From positions 17,112,001 through 17,176,000 of the forward strand of contig NC_087092.1 of assembly GCF_963855985.1 (NCBI RefSeq): a DNA stretch of 64,000 nt. The letters are read 5' to 3'. The position numbers and the translations under genes were made by a program. Within the stretch, counting starts at the first letter, position 1. The number at the start of each line of letters is the position of its first letter. Positions 45,661 through 56,399 of this stretch are shown one piece after another. The stretch comes from Ostrinia nubilalis (lineage: Eukaryota > Arthropoda > Insecta > Lepidoptera > Crambidae). Below the pieces are notes generated by a model. That model saw only the letters and a program-made list of their open reading frames with translations, was not told where the DNA came from and ran no database searches.

Positions 45661-47416
45661 CGAAGTCCGATGTACTATCGATTGTACTCGTACTAGCAAG
45701 TATGATTCTCACCTGGAGTCACCGCGGGACATCCCTAGTGACAGTTGACGTCGACGTTTTAACACGTCACGGGGTGACAGGATAAGTCGCCGGCTTCCGA
45801 CTTCTTGATGAAAATACTTTTTTGAATGACTCCTGAATTTTGCGCCGTATTTCAAGCTTTGGCCGAGACGTGATTAAGAATTTAACAGGTTAAGAATTTT
45901 GCCCATTCAAAGGCGTGAAAAAATTAGAACAAAGTCTACCCTTTCGGAATGAGGCCCGAATTTTGAAACACCTTTGAACAATTTGAACATAGATTTAAAC
46001 TTGTACAACTTCTAGTGGTGACATAGTTTGATATCATGTTTATTAAAGTTGATTTAAAGACCAATCAATCAATCTTGTCAATTTATTACCCGAGTATATT
46101 TTTCTTAACCTACCCAATATTCTTCTTAACTTTTTTTTTGGATAAAATTATAAGCAGTTTTTTTGAGCTTTATTTTTTAATTTGAACCGGCTCCAAAGTT
46201 TCATTCATGCCGATAAAATAATTTACAGTATTTTGTTTTCCATAACCTTCTCACTAGTTCCAACACTCCACACATGTCACGAAGGTATTACACCCTGCTA
46301 TTATCCGATAGCCCAATACTGAGTACAAGAAAGGTGTCCATTAATCATTTTATTGTTGAGACTGCTGACAACAAGTCACCCTGTATTGTAGATTCGTTGA
46401 CAGGGATCAACCCCGGCCGGGCCTATTCTCGAGCTTGTCAACGTAACTTGTAGTCCGTCCCTTTCTATAGTTAGTAAAAAAGTGAGACGGAAGATTGGGT
46501 TTGTATTTAAGTTAGTTTAGGATATGTCTCGCTCTTGGGCATAGAACAATCGTGAATAAATGGACGCTAGACAAAAGGCGCCCTCCTTTGTGTTAATGAA
46601 GAATGGTCACCGTGGTTGTTGTTAGTGTGTTAGGCATTAGATTAATTTGAGGTTAGGATCGGTGTCGCCGAGTTGATAAATCAGAGGGATCTGGAGTGAT
46701 TTATGGTCAGTTGTAGTTTTTAGGGGAGTTGAGATTCACCTGAAAAAAGTGGAGAATACTTATCGGTACCAAAACGTAATCACACAAATATTTAAGTTTT
46801 AAACATTTTCAAGACACAAAGTCTCTAAATTACATCATTTCAGAGCTAGTTACTCTAAAATCAAAACTTCAAGAAATACTTAAGCTTTAAAAAGCTCACA
46901 AAAAGTATTATCGTAAATGTTTTGAGTCTCAAATTCGTAAAAAATGGCGTAACGCTTAAGGCATGATTAGTTAAGTTACTCTTTATTTTGAACCATAAAT
47001 ATACCTATTCGTATTATGTAGAGTCTTACATCTAAAAAACTTCAAAATATCAAAATTACAATCGCTAAATCAAACATTTATAGAACAACCCTTCTGCCAG
47101 CTAAAAAGTAACTAAATAACCCCTTTAACACCGTTGAACACTGTTTTAAATGTTACAAATTATGAGCGCTTAGCGCACCTGTCACCCCGAATCCGTCAAG
47201 CGGGGGGTTAAGTTTATCTCCCGCGGTCTGTGACGTCACGAAACCTGAGCTGCTGACGGGTTAAGTGACGTTTTTGTTATCTCGGCGGTTAGTTATTTAT
47301 TGTTGTCTATGGGTGACTTGCAGATATTTGGGGCTGTGGTAATTTTGAAACAGTGAAGTTTAAGAATCCTTTTAGATTAGTATTTATACTTTGTCGATAC
47401 ATTTAAACGTACATTT

Positions 47417-47512
47417 AGCGTGGGACGTCCACCCACAAGGTGGACCGACGACATTATAAAGGTAGCAGGAACAGCAGTGGACGTCCTATGGCTGAGATGA
47501 TGATGATGATGA
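47417..47512 (+). mobile_element. Second RTE-like family, internally deleted 3' fragment
   Basis: GCGTGGGACGTCCACCCACA, then ACCGACGACATTATAAAGG, then directly ACAGCAGTGGACGTCCTATG and a GATGATGATGAT tail. About 70 bases seen in the 38738 copy are absent. Confidence 0.7.
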
Positions 47513-47565
47513 ATACATTTAAAGGCTAGACTCGGCTAAAATACGCATGAATTGGATTACTAAAT

Positions 47566-47689
47566 TAAAGCTAAGTTGCTCCACCTAACTTTAACCGTAA
47601 CTATAATTATAACCGGTGATTTTTGTATAGAGTTTGACAGATTTTTGACGTTAACTAAAGTTAGAGTAAGATGGTGCAACCCAGCCTAA
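47566..47689. mobile_element. GGTTGCACCA MITE family, copy 4
   Basis: TAAAGCTAAGTTGCTCCACC...TTATAACCGGTG...AGAGTTTGACAGATTTTTGA...AAGATGGTGCAACCCAGCC. Same orientation as copies 1 and 3. Confidence 0.85.
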
Positions 47690-50668
47690 GCATTATCAAT
47701 TTGCCGAACAATAAACATTGTAAAATCTATTTATATGCATGAATCTATCTCATATCTAGGCAGGTGCTCAAGTCAATAAAGTAATTTGACCCTTACATTT
47801 TAAGTAAATTCGAGTAGAGCGTCCCCCCCCCCCCTCTAAAAACTAAACTGTTGGCTTGAAAAATCTGAAAAATTCATGATATTAGTGCTTTTTATGAACT
47901 TTCAAGGTAAACTATAGCGGTTAAGATACATCAGTTAGTTTAAGAGTAATAGTCATTTAACTTTTGTATTATAAAATTTCTTAACTAGTGAAAATTCCTT
48001 AGAAAAAAATATTAAAAGTGACTTTAGGTGAAGTAATTGCTTGCTTCTGAAATATATTGTGCTAACGACGGACAACTACGGAACCCTACACTGCCCGTGC
48101 CACGACACGTACTTGGCTAATTTTTTACTAAGTGCATAAAGTTACGTTTCAAGAACATATTATATTAATGTAGAGAGAGATGAGGATATGGCGATGATAA
48201 GTTTAATCGAGTGATTTTTAATTTTTTTTTTATAAAGACTAGACAAATCCATCAATCCCAATTATGTTTATTACAGTCTAACGCCATTAATTCACCACAC
48301 TCACCAGCCCACGTGCGTCAAATCGACCCGGCGAGGATTACCATGTATTTACTGCAAATTAACCAAACAATTGATGGGCAATTGATCGTCTAATGTGCGC
48401 ATAGCCATTATATTAAATCAAGCCTAGATGTCAGGCTCTATACCTGGACAAAGACCCCGTGATTTAGGGTGTAGCCATGGATTGGTCCCTGTTTACATGG
48501 ATGGGGGCGGCCCTAGATTAGTGCGGTGTCTTACGTGGATTGACGATTTGTTTGCCGTTCGGGCGCGTCAGCGAAAGTTGCTTGATTAAAATAATGATAA
48601 TTATACCATATAGATAGTCCTTACAGGGGGCAGTCTTTTGTTTTGAAAGAGAAATAAATGTCTTTATTATAGTCCTAGTCGAGATCGTCATGATAGCTTT
48701 AAGGGACTAGATACAAAAAAAAAACTTTTTATATGCTGTCAAAACGCATTTTGCATGTAGAGTTTTTGTGGAAATACTTTCGTTTAACGTCTCTTGTAGA
48801 TTACATTTTTCTATATCAAATCAACTGATTGATATTGCTTTTAAATCAAATAGATATAACAAATTACATAATGCTTTTGATACATCATTTTAAAACTTTA
48901 GTCATAAAATAATTTTCGTCGTCGTTAGTGTGGGAGCAGTTAGCTAGAGACCTTTGGCTTAGTTTTTTTTATTGTGTTTAATACGTGTATCTTATGTTGA
49001 TAGCCCAATAAAATAAATAAATAAATGTTAGTTAGGAATTATTTATAAAAAAGTTGTGGAATTAACAGACCTGACAGACATGGATCTCTCGACCAAATTA
49101 AAAATATTGATCCTTTTAATGTAGTATCACATTAAATTAATACCTTCCTAACAGTATTTTCAATCTCATTAACTTAATAAGCACGCAGATAATGCCAATA
49201 AGCCGCGACATAATATACTTTTACACAGTAATTCAGTGTTGAATTAAATTCGACATTAATTAAGTATTGCCTTACGTAAACATTTCAAGCAAGGAACAAA
49301 ATTTTACTAATAATCTTGGAAGGTAATTTGCTGGAAACTTCTTTCATTGTTACTACATAGCGGATGAATAGGTTAGATTTCAAACATGGCAAAAACGGTC
49401 ATAAGGAAGGCAAATGGGCATCATCATTATCAGCTTATAGCAACTTCAGTTAGACATAAGCCTAGTTCTTCCAAAATGTATCATTTCACCCCGTTTTCGG
49501 CTTGTCACATTACTTTCTGCAAGCGACCTTTCGCACTTCACTCCACCTACTCATTAGTTACTACCATTTCCAGTGGGCGTTATTCCTCGAGTGAGGAATT
49601 GTCTTATGACTGTAATCTTACTGAATCTCAATTGCATTGTGCCAATAGTGAGCCGCGCTCTCACCTGAGTAACTGGATCCAGCCGGTTCACGCCGGCTCA
49701 ACCCGCCCGGAACCGGTGCAATCCGGTTCGCAAAGTTTGTTCTGTCGCGTTTGTTGTGGCTTTGCCACTTGCCACGATCATCTGTGCTATTAATTTGATT
49801 GTTGTATTATGTTCGTCATGGCGGGATAAGAATTACTTACGAAAAGGCTAAAAAGTGCACAGTCAGCGTGTGATTCCATTTATTGGCCAATTCATTCCTT
49901 CTTCGTTTAATGAATGTCGTATCATAACGCATAGGTATTGCTCTGTAAAAGATTTTAAACGACTTTACCATCGATCAGATCAAACTAAAGCTGAAGTATT
50001 TAATACCATAAAAGTTGATCATTATCATTGTTAATCTCCACTTATTTCGAGTGGTTGATCACAGTAATTATTTTCAAAGGCTGCACATCTGTACCCAGAT
50101 TGTACTCCCAAATCCTGGATTTGGTAGTCCAAACAAAGGCTCCTATCGAATAATCATGGAAAAAGAGTCGCAATTAAGCGCACCCTTTTAGCTAAATGTC
50201 AGCTGAGTGTAGAAACAATACAGTACAGAAACGCAAATGTCTCCTGGTCCCATAAAGATGGCGGTGGACTTACGGGCCGCAGAGCTCCCAAAGTATCGAC
50301 ATGATCACTCGATACCAAAATTCTGAAGCATCGACATCGATAAAACTTTTGATACCGATTAATTTGTAAAATGTAGACGTGAGACTATTTATATCCAGTT
50401 TAAAAATCCGAGACTTTATTTCTTTAAAAGAACTTGAACAGTTTGTTATTTACAAACTGTGGTTAAAATTAACTTCTTATTTAGTATTATTGGCCACTAT
50501 AAGGCCACCGATTCTCACGTACTTTTTTCATCACGTCTGCAAACTACTCAAGCAGTTTTAGTGGCGTAGCAACTGTGCACGTAGATTTCAATTTTTCAAA
50601 GATAGTCCACTTTTTTTCTATCAAACCTTGTCCAATAAATTTAAGGCTTGGCAGATTTCAATGTAATT
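47690..50668. other. Non-coding stretch
   Basis: Includes the 12-C run and a hairpin pair at 49681-49729. The 135-codon frame at 49386-49793 ends in the hairpin region and has no family signal, so I do not call it a gene. Confidence 0.45.
47823..47834. repeat. Twelve-C homopolymer
   Basis: An uninterrupted run of 12 C, conspicuous in AT-rich sequence; prone to sequencing error. Confidence 0.9.
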
Positions 50669-50962
50669 ATTTGGGATCCTATCGATACCGCAATATCATC
50701 GACAGTGACCGCCCTAGGCAGACTTAACGCCGCGTGCGAGCCCGGTCCACTGCTCCTGCAATCTTTGTGGCAGGCGTTCCGCTGAGTTGTGAGGCGTAAA
50801 TATGTATCATAGCGATTAATTAGTCACATATTTGGGATCACATCGATACCGCAATATCATCGATAGTAACCGCCCTAGGCGGACTTAACGCCGCGTGCGA
50901 GCCCGGTCCACTGCTCCTGCAATCTTTGTGGCAGTCGTTCCGCTGAGTTGTGAGGCGTAAAT
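50669..50962 (+). repeat. 133-bp direct repeat, two copies 28 bp apart
   Basis: 50669-50801 and 50830-50962 share TTGGGATC, ATCGATACCGCAATATCATC, CCGCCCTAGGC, CTTAACGCCGCGTGCGAGCC and CAATCTTTGTGGCAG with only a few differences. GC-rich in an AT-rich setting. Not similar to any element here that I can name. Confidence 0.9.
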
Positions 50963-51048
50963 GTTAATTATGTTATTGTCTGAATGGCTGAGACTTTTTC
51001 TGTACAAGCTTACGGTATTATTCCGCCTATTTTAAATGTGGGCTCGAA

Positions 51049-51125
51049 TTGCGAGCGGAAAAGCTGCTGCAATTTTTGGATCTCCGAAAGGCTTTTGATA
51101 ACACGTTACTCATGTCATATTTCAT
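51049..51125 (+). pseudogene. Reverse-transcriptase motif A remnant
   Basis: The short frame reads EKLLQFLDLRKAFDNTLL, resembling the FLDLxKAFDTV motif of CR1/Jockey-type reverse transcriptases. Nothing RT-like is readable on either side, so it is a scrap of an old LINE or a chance match. Confidence 0.3.
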
Positions 51126-51297
51126 ATTTTTTCCTGAAAATCACATTTCACTTTTAGCGTTAATTCTTTTTTTATTGACAGATTCAAATTCAAATTCCTT
51201 ATTGCTATTCCACACGTATATTTTTATAGTATTCTATAAAAAATATGTCTGTCTAGGTATTTATTACCCTAAAATGTGTAGGATTGTTTTGCGTCTT

Positions 51298-51406
51298 CGC
51301 CCGTATTCACAAACGATGCTTGAGAGCTCTGTGATTGGTTCGTATGTCACCCTGTGCATCCACGTGCACTATGAGACCTCATAGTAATGTTTGTGAATAC
51401 GGGCGT
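51298..51406. mobile_element. 109-bp foldback MITE
   Basis: 17-bp perfect inverted ends CGCCCGTATTCACAAAC and GTTTGTGAATACGGGCG. The interior ACGATGCTTGAG...CTATGAGACC pairs partly. A common lepidopteran MITE type. Confidence 0.8.
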
Positions 51407-53337
51407 ATAGGTATTACCGCGGTATTACACACTCAAACCAGATCAGAAAATCCCCCGATCTGGTTCTTGACTAAACCAGTTTATACCAGCGCAAACTGGT
51501 TTAAGGTGGTTTCATCCGGCGCACGCCGGCGTGGAACTTTGTTTTGTCACTTGCCCCCGCTTGGCGTTAGCAGTTAGGCTCCAGGTTAATGCTGCTCAAT
51601 TGCCGAGTTTGGTATTTGGTAAGTGCCTAATCGCTGGTTTAGGTCTGCTGTTTGCTTTATTCAATGTTCAAACGATTGCTTAAGAGCGAAGCTGCTTACG
51701 TTGTTTTGCAGATTGCGATACAAATCTGAATTTTTAAGCTCATTCGACAAAAGCTGTACCTATGGTATCAAAGTAGTGTAATGGAAATCAAAAGTCTTCG
51801 GTGTTCAATTGCGTAAAATTATTAATAACCATGGGATGATAATAAAATAACAATAAATAAATTTCATTGCTTTGCTAACAATTTTCACCAATGATGTTGG
51901 GGTCTTATTTATTATTCCATGGAAAACTAAGCAAAATAAAATCATTGATTTGTAATGACAACTATAAATAGGTGAATGCTTTTCAGACAACTTTTCTTTT
52001 CCTTAACAATTATTTTTATTAATTTCCTACTTTAAATCTAAATTACACTTCTTGCGTTTATTGTTCATTGAATACCATGATCTAAGATAATAGACATGAA
52101 GTGGGTAATCCCATAAATACTTTCCCAGCCATATTTCAGGCAAACCCGGCCAATCAATATGGCGGCATCCGATAGATAGTGCATAAATCCTGGAGCAGAT
52201 GTACCAAGTCTCCTGCACACTTGAGGTGCGCCGTAATGGGTGTGACACCACTTGAGTGGGTCTATGTGTACTATGCATTAGGTTTGATAAACTCAACCTG
52301 ACAGGTGAATGGAGATGTAGGAATAGGATTACATCAGAGATCTTGGAGTGAGATGTAGGCCAAGAGCTTCTATGTGGTTAAAAAAGAAAATAGAATAAAA
52401 ACTCATAAAACTTTTTGCAAGTAGGCCTTTAAAAATCACTTTTACACGTCCCAGTATTAACCCTACCACTGCTTCGGGAAAAAAATCCAGTGCTGAGAAG
52501 AAGCAGCGCAAGAAACTCAGTCAATTTAGAAAATACTAGATAACAGTGTTTGACATGAAAGGTAAAGAGATAACCTTCTCGAATGGATCCTGATAAAGCC
52601 TATAATACTTACTTGCAAGTTAGTAAATTGGATGAGTTTAATTAGAAAGAGCATGGCGCTCTAAGAAAACTCATGGTCCTAGTTATCTTCTAGCTAGCTC
52701 CTTTTGTATCGACATAATATTTTGATTATTGTTTGGATCATCTTAGATTTTTAAGTAAGCTACACAATCTATACATATTTGGATCCAGGTCTTTGAAGAA
52801 TTCGAAGAATTTAAACTTATGATTGTACATAGAGAACCTCGTCCCCATCACTCAGTACAACTCATTCGCTAAAACAGCGTGCGTCCGAAATGACAAAACA
52901 TCATCAACGCCATCGCGCGGCGGGAATTAGCATTAATGCGACGATAAACCCGTCAGCGGGGCGATATCCAGCGATCACGCTTAGGATTTACGCGGCGCTA
53001 GTTACGATATGGTCCTGGAGTTTTATGGGCTCGCCAGATGAGGGGGCTGATGATTGTGGCAATATAGTGTCGGTGTATGGGCATTATTAGGCAGTGAGGG
53101 CAGTACAAACTTGGTTGTTTAAATTAAAATGATTGAAAGATGCTCATTTATATCGTAGGTATTCTTTCTTGTAAGCTACCTAGCACTCAAATCATTTAAT
53201 CCTTTGGTGTGTCTTTGAGTCATGCTTTTATGTTAAGTTTTTGATAAAGTGCTAAAATTGTGACGAGAATGATGTGTTGGCCATTTTATTATCTACAGAT
53301 TATTCACAGTGCAACCTTCTTTTAAAATTTAATTACT
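51407..53337. other. Non-coding stretch
   Basis: Hairpin pair at 51436-51502. A GC-richer patch at 52870-53080. No gene. Confidence 0.45.
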
Positions 53338-53339
53338 TA

Positions 53340-54396
53340 GGGGAGAGTGGGGGAATTGCGGACGCTGAAGGGAAATAACGCACAACATTCGTACTATTAG
53401 TAATAATCAGATTTTCTTTATTAATTATTAATCTTTAGTTAAACATCTACAAAAACAGTTATACTTATTAAACGAGATCAATCAACAAATGGAATATTTT
53501 TAGCAAAAACAAAACCTTGTCAGTCCGTAATTACCCGCAGCGCTCGGGGTAAATTCGGACTAACGCTGGGTTAATTACGGACAGGTCCACATCACAGACA
53601 AAAACCACAAGTAAAGCCTTTAGAAGAACTTCCTGCAGTGCAGTTCTCATGTGCCCACTTGTTACACTTTAAACATCTAATCCAGTCTTCGGCGGGTGAA
53701 TGAACGTAGTACTTTTCCTGACAATAAATGAAAAAGTAATCAACATTTCCTTCATTTTCAAAATAATTTAGATTTCTTACACCCTTTGATCCTTTTAGCT
53801 TATTAGATGTAGTTTTATTTTGTTTTTCTTGGGCTTTTCTTTTCTTGTCTAATTTCTTTTGTTCCTTTTCTTCTAGATTCTTTTTTTCTGGTGTGCTGGT
53901 AAAAATGATGGAATGCTTTTTGTTTACTGCCCGTTTGTACCAGTTATTGGTAAATTTTTAAATAGTTTATCGAATTAGGGGTAATTGCAGACGTCCGTAT
54001 TTACCCCGCAAGGCGTGTCCGCAATTAACCCAATTGGGTATTTTTAAATCAAAGAGATAAATTTGTAGGTTATGAAAACATTCCATAAAAAGAAACATTG
54101 GCGATTCAAACTTCATTGACAAAGCTATCAATAGATAATATAACTTTTTACCATCACTTAGTATTCAGACCAGTCCCTTAAATTAAAAAACACTAAAAAT
54201 TAGATCAAAATACACAATTTTTTAAAATTTTACCTACCCTTCAAACTGTGCGCAGCCGGCTGTCGTAAGTTTTTGCGTGGCACTAAAATGGCAGAAAGAA
54301 ACAGATGACAGCACCGGGCTGCCGCGGGGGGGAGGGATTGAGTAGGTACTTGCTAGTCCGTATTTACCCCGCGTCCGCAATTCCCCCATCCTCCCC
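53340..54396. mobile_element. Non-autonomous TA-flanked DNA transposon (pogo-like)
   Basis: Inverted ends GGGGAGAGTGGGGGAATTG and, read inward from the right, GGGGAGGATGGGGGAATTG, flanked by TA on both sides (53338-53339, 54397-54398). Near the ends and inside, GTCCGTAATTACCC-type and TTACCCCGCGTCCGC-type units recur in both orientations. It retains the end of a transposase frame (53592-53957). Assignment to pogo/Tigger-like rests on the TA target and on that zinc finger. Confidence 0.65.
53592..53957 (-). pseudogene. C-terminal zinc finger of a pogo-like transposase (remnant)
   Basis: 121 codons open from KFTNNWYKRA to a TGA at 53592-53594. A Lys/Glu-rich coiled stretch (KKNLEEKEQKKLDKKRKAQ) is followed by a Cys/His cluster: WIRCLKCNKWAHENC then FTCGFCL. 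PHD-like C-x2-C...W-x-H-x2-C...C-x2-C ends of this kind occur in insect pogo/jerky-type DDE transposases. The DDE core is missing. There is no start codon, so it was found by reading rather than from listed ORFs. Confidence 0.6.
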
Positions 54397-54398
54397 TA

Positions 54399-55980
54399 CA
54401 GGCGCAAATAACTATTATGCAGTTTCTTAAGGTTTTAAGAATAGATCTTTGTCTATCCATTCTTAAAAGCTATCGTCAACGATACAAATACCGATTGCTC
54501 GCTTGTAGACACTTTTTGCGTAAGTGCTGACGCTACATGGCTAAAGTAGACGCAGCAACTGTTTATTTACTTAACCCTCAAATAAAAGTTTTGGAACTGA
54601 ACTAAAATGATCTCATACGTTAAATCCGATTAACCATATCATCTGGCCCACAGGCCTCACGAGGCACAACTAGGACAGATGCTTCGCAAACGGTAAAATA
54701 CGCTCGTAAAATTAGAGTGCGCCGAATGACCATTATTTATTATCATCGCACTCAATATAGCGCGCGCAGCGATAATGACCGTACTAAATATGATTTAGGG
54801 ATAATCACCTAAAGGATGCACCCGGAATTATGCGGTGATTCATACTTCGATCATTATCTAAACGGCGTGCGAGCGATATTGGACGTAAAAACATTTGGAA
54901 TTATGTTTAAAAATAAAATAGTTTTTCCTTTTCAGTTACATACGAGGCTCTTCATAGCCTGAAAAAACAACCAAAAACTTACAAAAGCTTTTTTTTATAA
55001 ATATTGAGTGTTAGTCTATACTTAGCTTACATTATTAAATACACCAAGTCTCTGAATGTCTTGGGTTCGATTCCCAGTATAACTTATATGTGCTTCAAAG
55101 GGCATTGCAGGTTTTACTGGGTGGGTTGCACCATCTTACTTTTACTTTGACAAACGTCAAAAATCTGTCAAACTCCATACAAAAAGCACCGGTTATCTTT
55201 ATAGTCACGGTCAAAGTTAGGTGGTGCAACTCAGCCTTAAAGCCCGATATCAGGGACATCCCAAAAACTTTGATAACTTTGTTGAATTTGACATTGATAT
55301 AAATCTTAGGCCTGTGACTTATCTCTTCATAGATTGAAATGAAAAATACATAAAACATATCATAGAAAACTCTCAGAAGTTGTCAGTAAGCATGTCAAAC
55401 ACAGCATAGACACCTCAATCCCTCAAATAAAGACCTCACCAGCCCAAAAGCCAAGTTATCGGCTTAATTATCACGCTAACCCATAAAACTAAACGCAATC
55501 AGTTCAAAAACTACCAACACAACCGTATAAATCAAATTTTAACGACGGCCCTATGGGGCGAGTAAAGGCAAATATAGTACATAGACGGATACATTGGGCT
55601 GAAAATTTCAGCATTTCATTTCAGCCTGAAATGAACTGTCACGTTTATGGCTATATCCTGATAAAACAGTGAAGTTCCAATTTAAATTGTTATATGCATG
55701 TAGATCCCTTTCAGAGCACAACACCTAACCCTAACACTAAAGTTTAAAAAAAAACGTGTTCTCAAAATAACGCTTAGTTTGCATTTCTTACGATAATTTT
55801 ATTACATACATAAATGTTTTCGGTACTGTTTGTAAAAGTGTTCAATAAGTGAGTTAGAGGGGAGACAATGATATTGAGATAGTATACATCTTATTTATCC
55901 TTTTGTTACTAGTCCACATATAAGATACTATTTGCGCGTAGTAGACTCTGAATGTCAGTGATCACCAACCACAGATTCAT
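54399..55980. other. Non-coding stretch
   Basis: Apart from one MITE copy, a GGGTTCGATTCCCAG at 55062-55076 resembles a tRNA B box and may be a SINE scrap. No gene. Confidence 0.4.
55117..55240. mobile_element. GGTTGCACCA MITE family, copy 5 (inverted)
   Basis: Reverse orientation: GGTGGGTTGCACCATCTTAC...CAAAAATCTGTCAAACTCC...GCACCGGTTATC...GTGGTGCAACTCAGCCTTA. Confidence 0.85.
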
Positions 55981-56145
55981 CGTCATCATCATTTCAGCGA
56001 CAGGACGTCCTCTGCTGAACATAGGCCTACCCCAATGACTTCCACATCGCACGGTTGGTAGCGGCCTGCATCCAGCGCCTTCCTGCTACCTTCCTGCTAT
56101 CAGGTCGTCGGTCCACCTTGTGGGTGGACGCCCCACGCTGCGTTT
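55981..56145 (-). mobile_element. Second RTE-like family, 3' fragment
   Basis: Plus strand CGTCATCATCATTTCAGCGA to GTGGGTGGACGCCCCACGCTG, the reverse complement of the family end, with CTTCCTGCTAC duplicated. It lies 250 bases upstream of the complete RTE-like LINE. Confidence 0.75.
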
Positions 56146-56399
56146 TTTAACCACAGATTATAATAGGTGAAATTTTTTTTTTCGGAATCGGTTGAAATTA
56201 CGGAGTTTTATTAACCCTTTAACGCTCATTAGGTGAGGTGTCTAATGAGTAATTAGTCTATGGGGTGGCTGATTAAATTCATAGCCGCCCAGTAATGGGT
56301 TCGATGCCGTAATGAGGGTGGAATTGTCCTTGTTTTGATTTAATGACTTGAAATAATAGCAATCAATGCTATTGCTGTCCATAGCAACGTAAAGGGCGT

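Larger units (their letters stand above)
43776..47416. other. Non-coding stretch with RTE scraps
   Basis: No gene seen. GC-richer patches at 43780-43930 and 47170-47290; the latter has a CRE-like TGACGTCA at 47231-47238. Confidence 0.45.

Noticed and set aside
49386..49793. 135-codon ORF with several Cys and His
   Set aside because: No domain pattern, low-complexity composition, and its end overlaps the GC-rich hairpins. No supporting signals.
55062..55076. tRNA B-box-like GGGTTCGATTCCCAG
   Set aside because: No matching A box or cloverleaf could be built around it; at most a SINE scrap.
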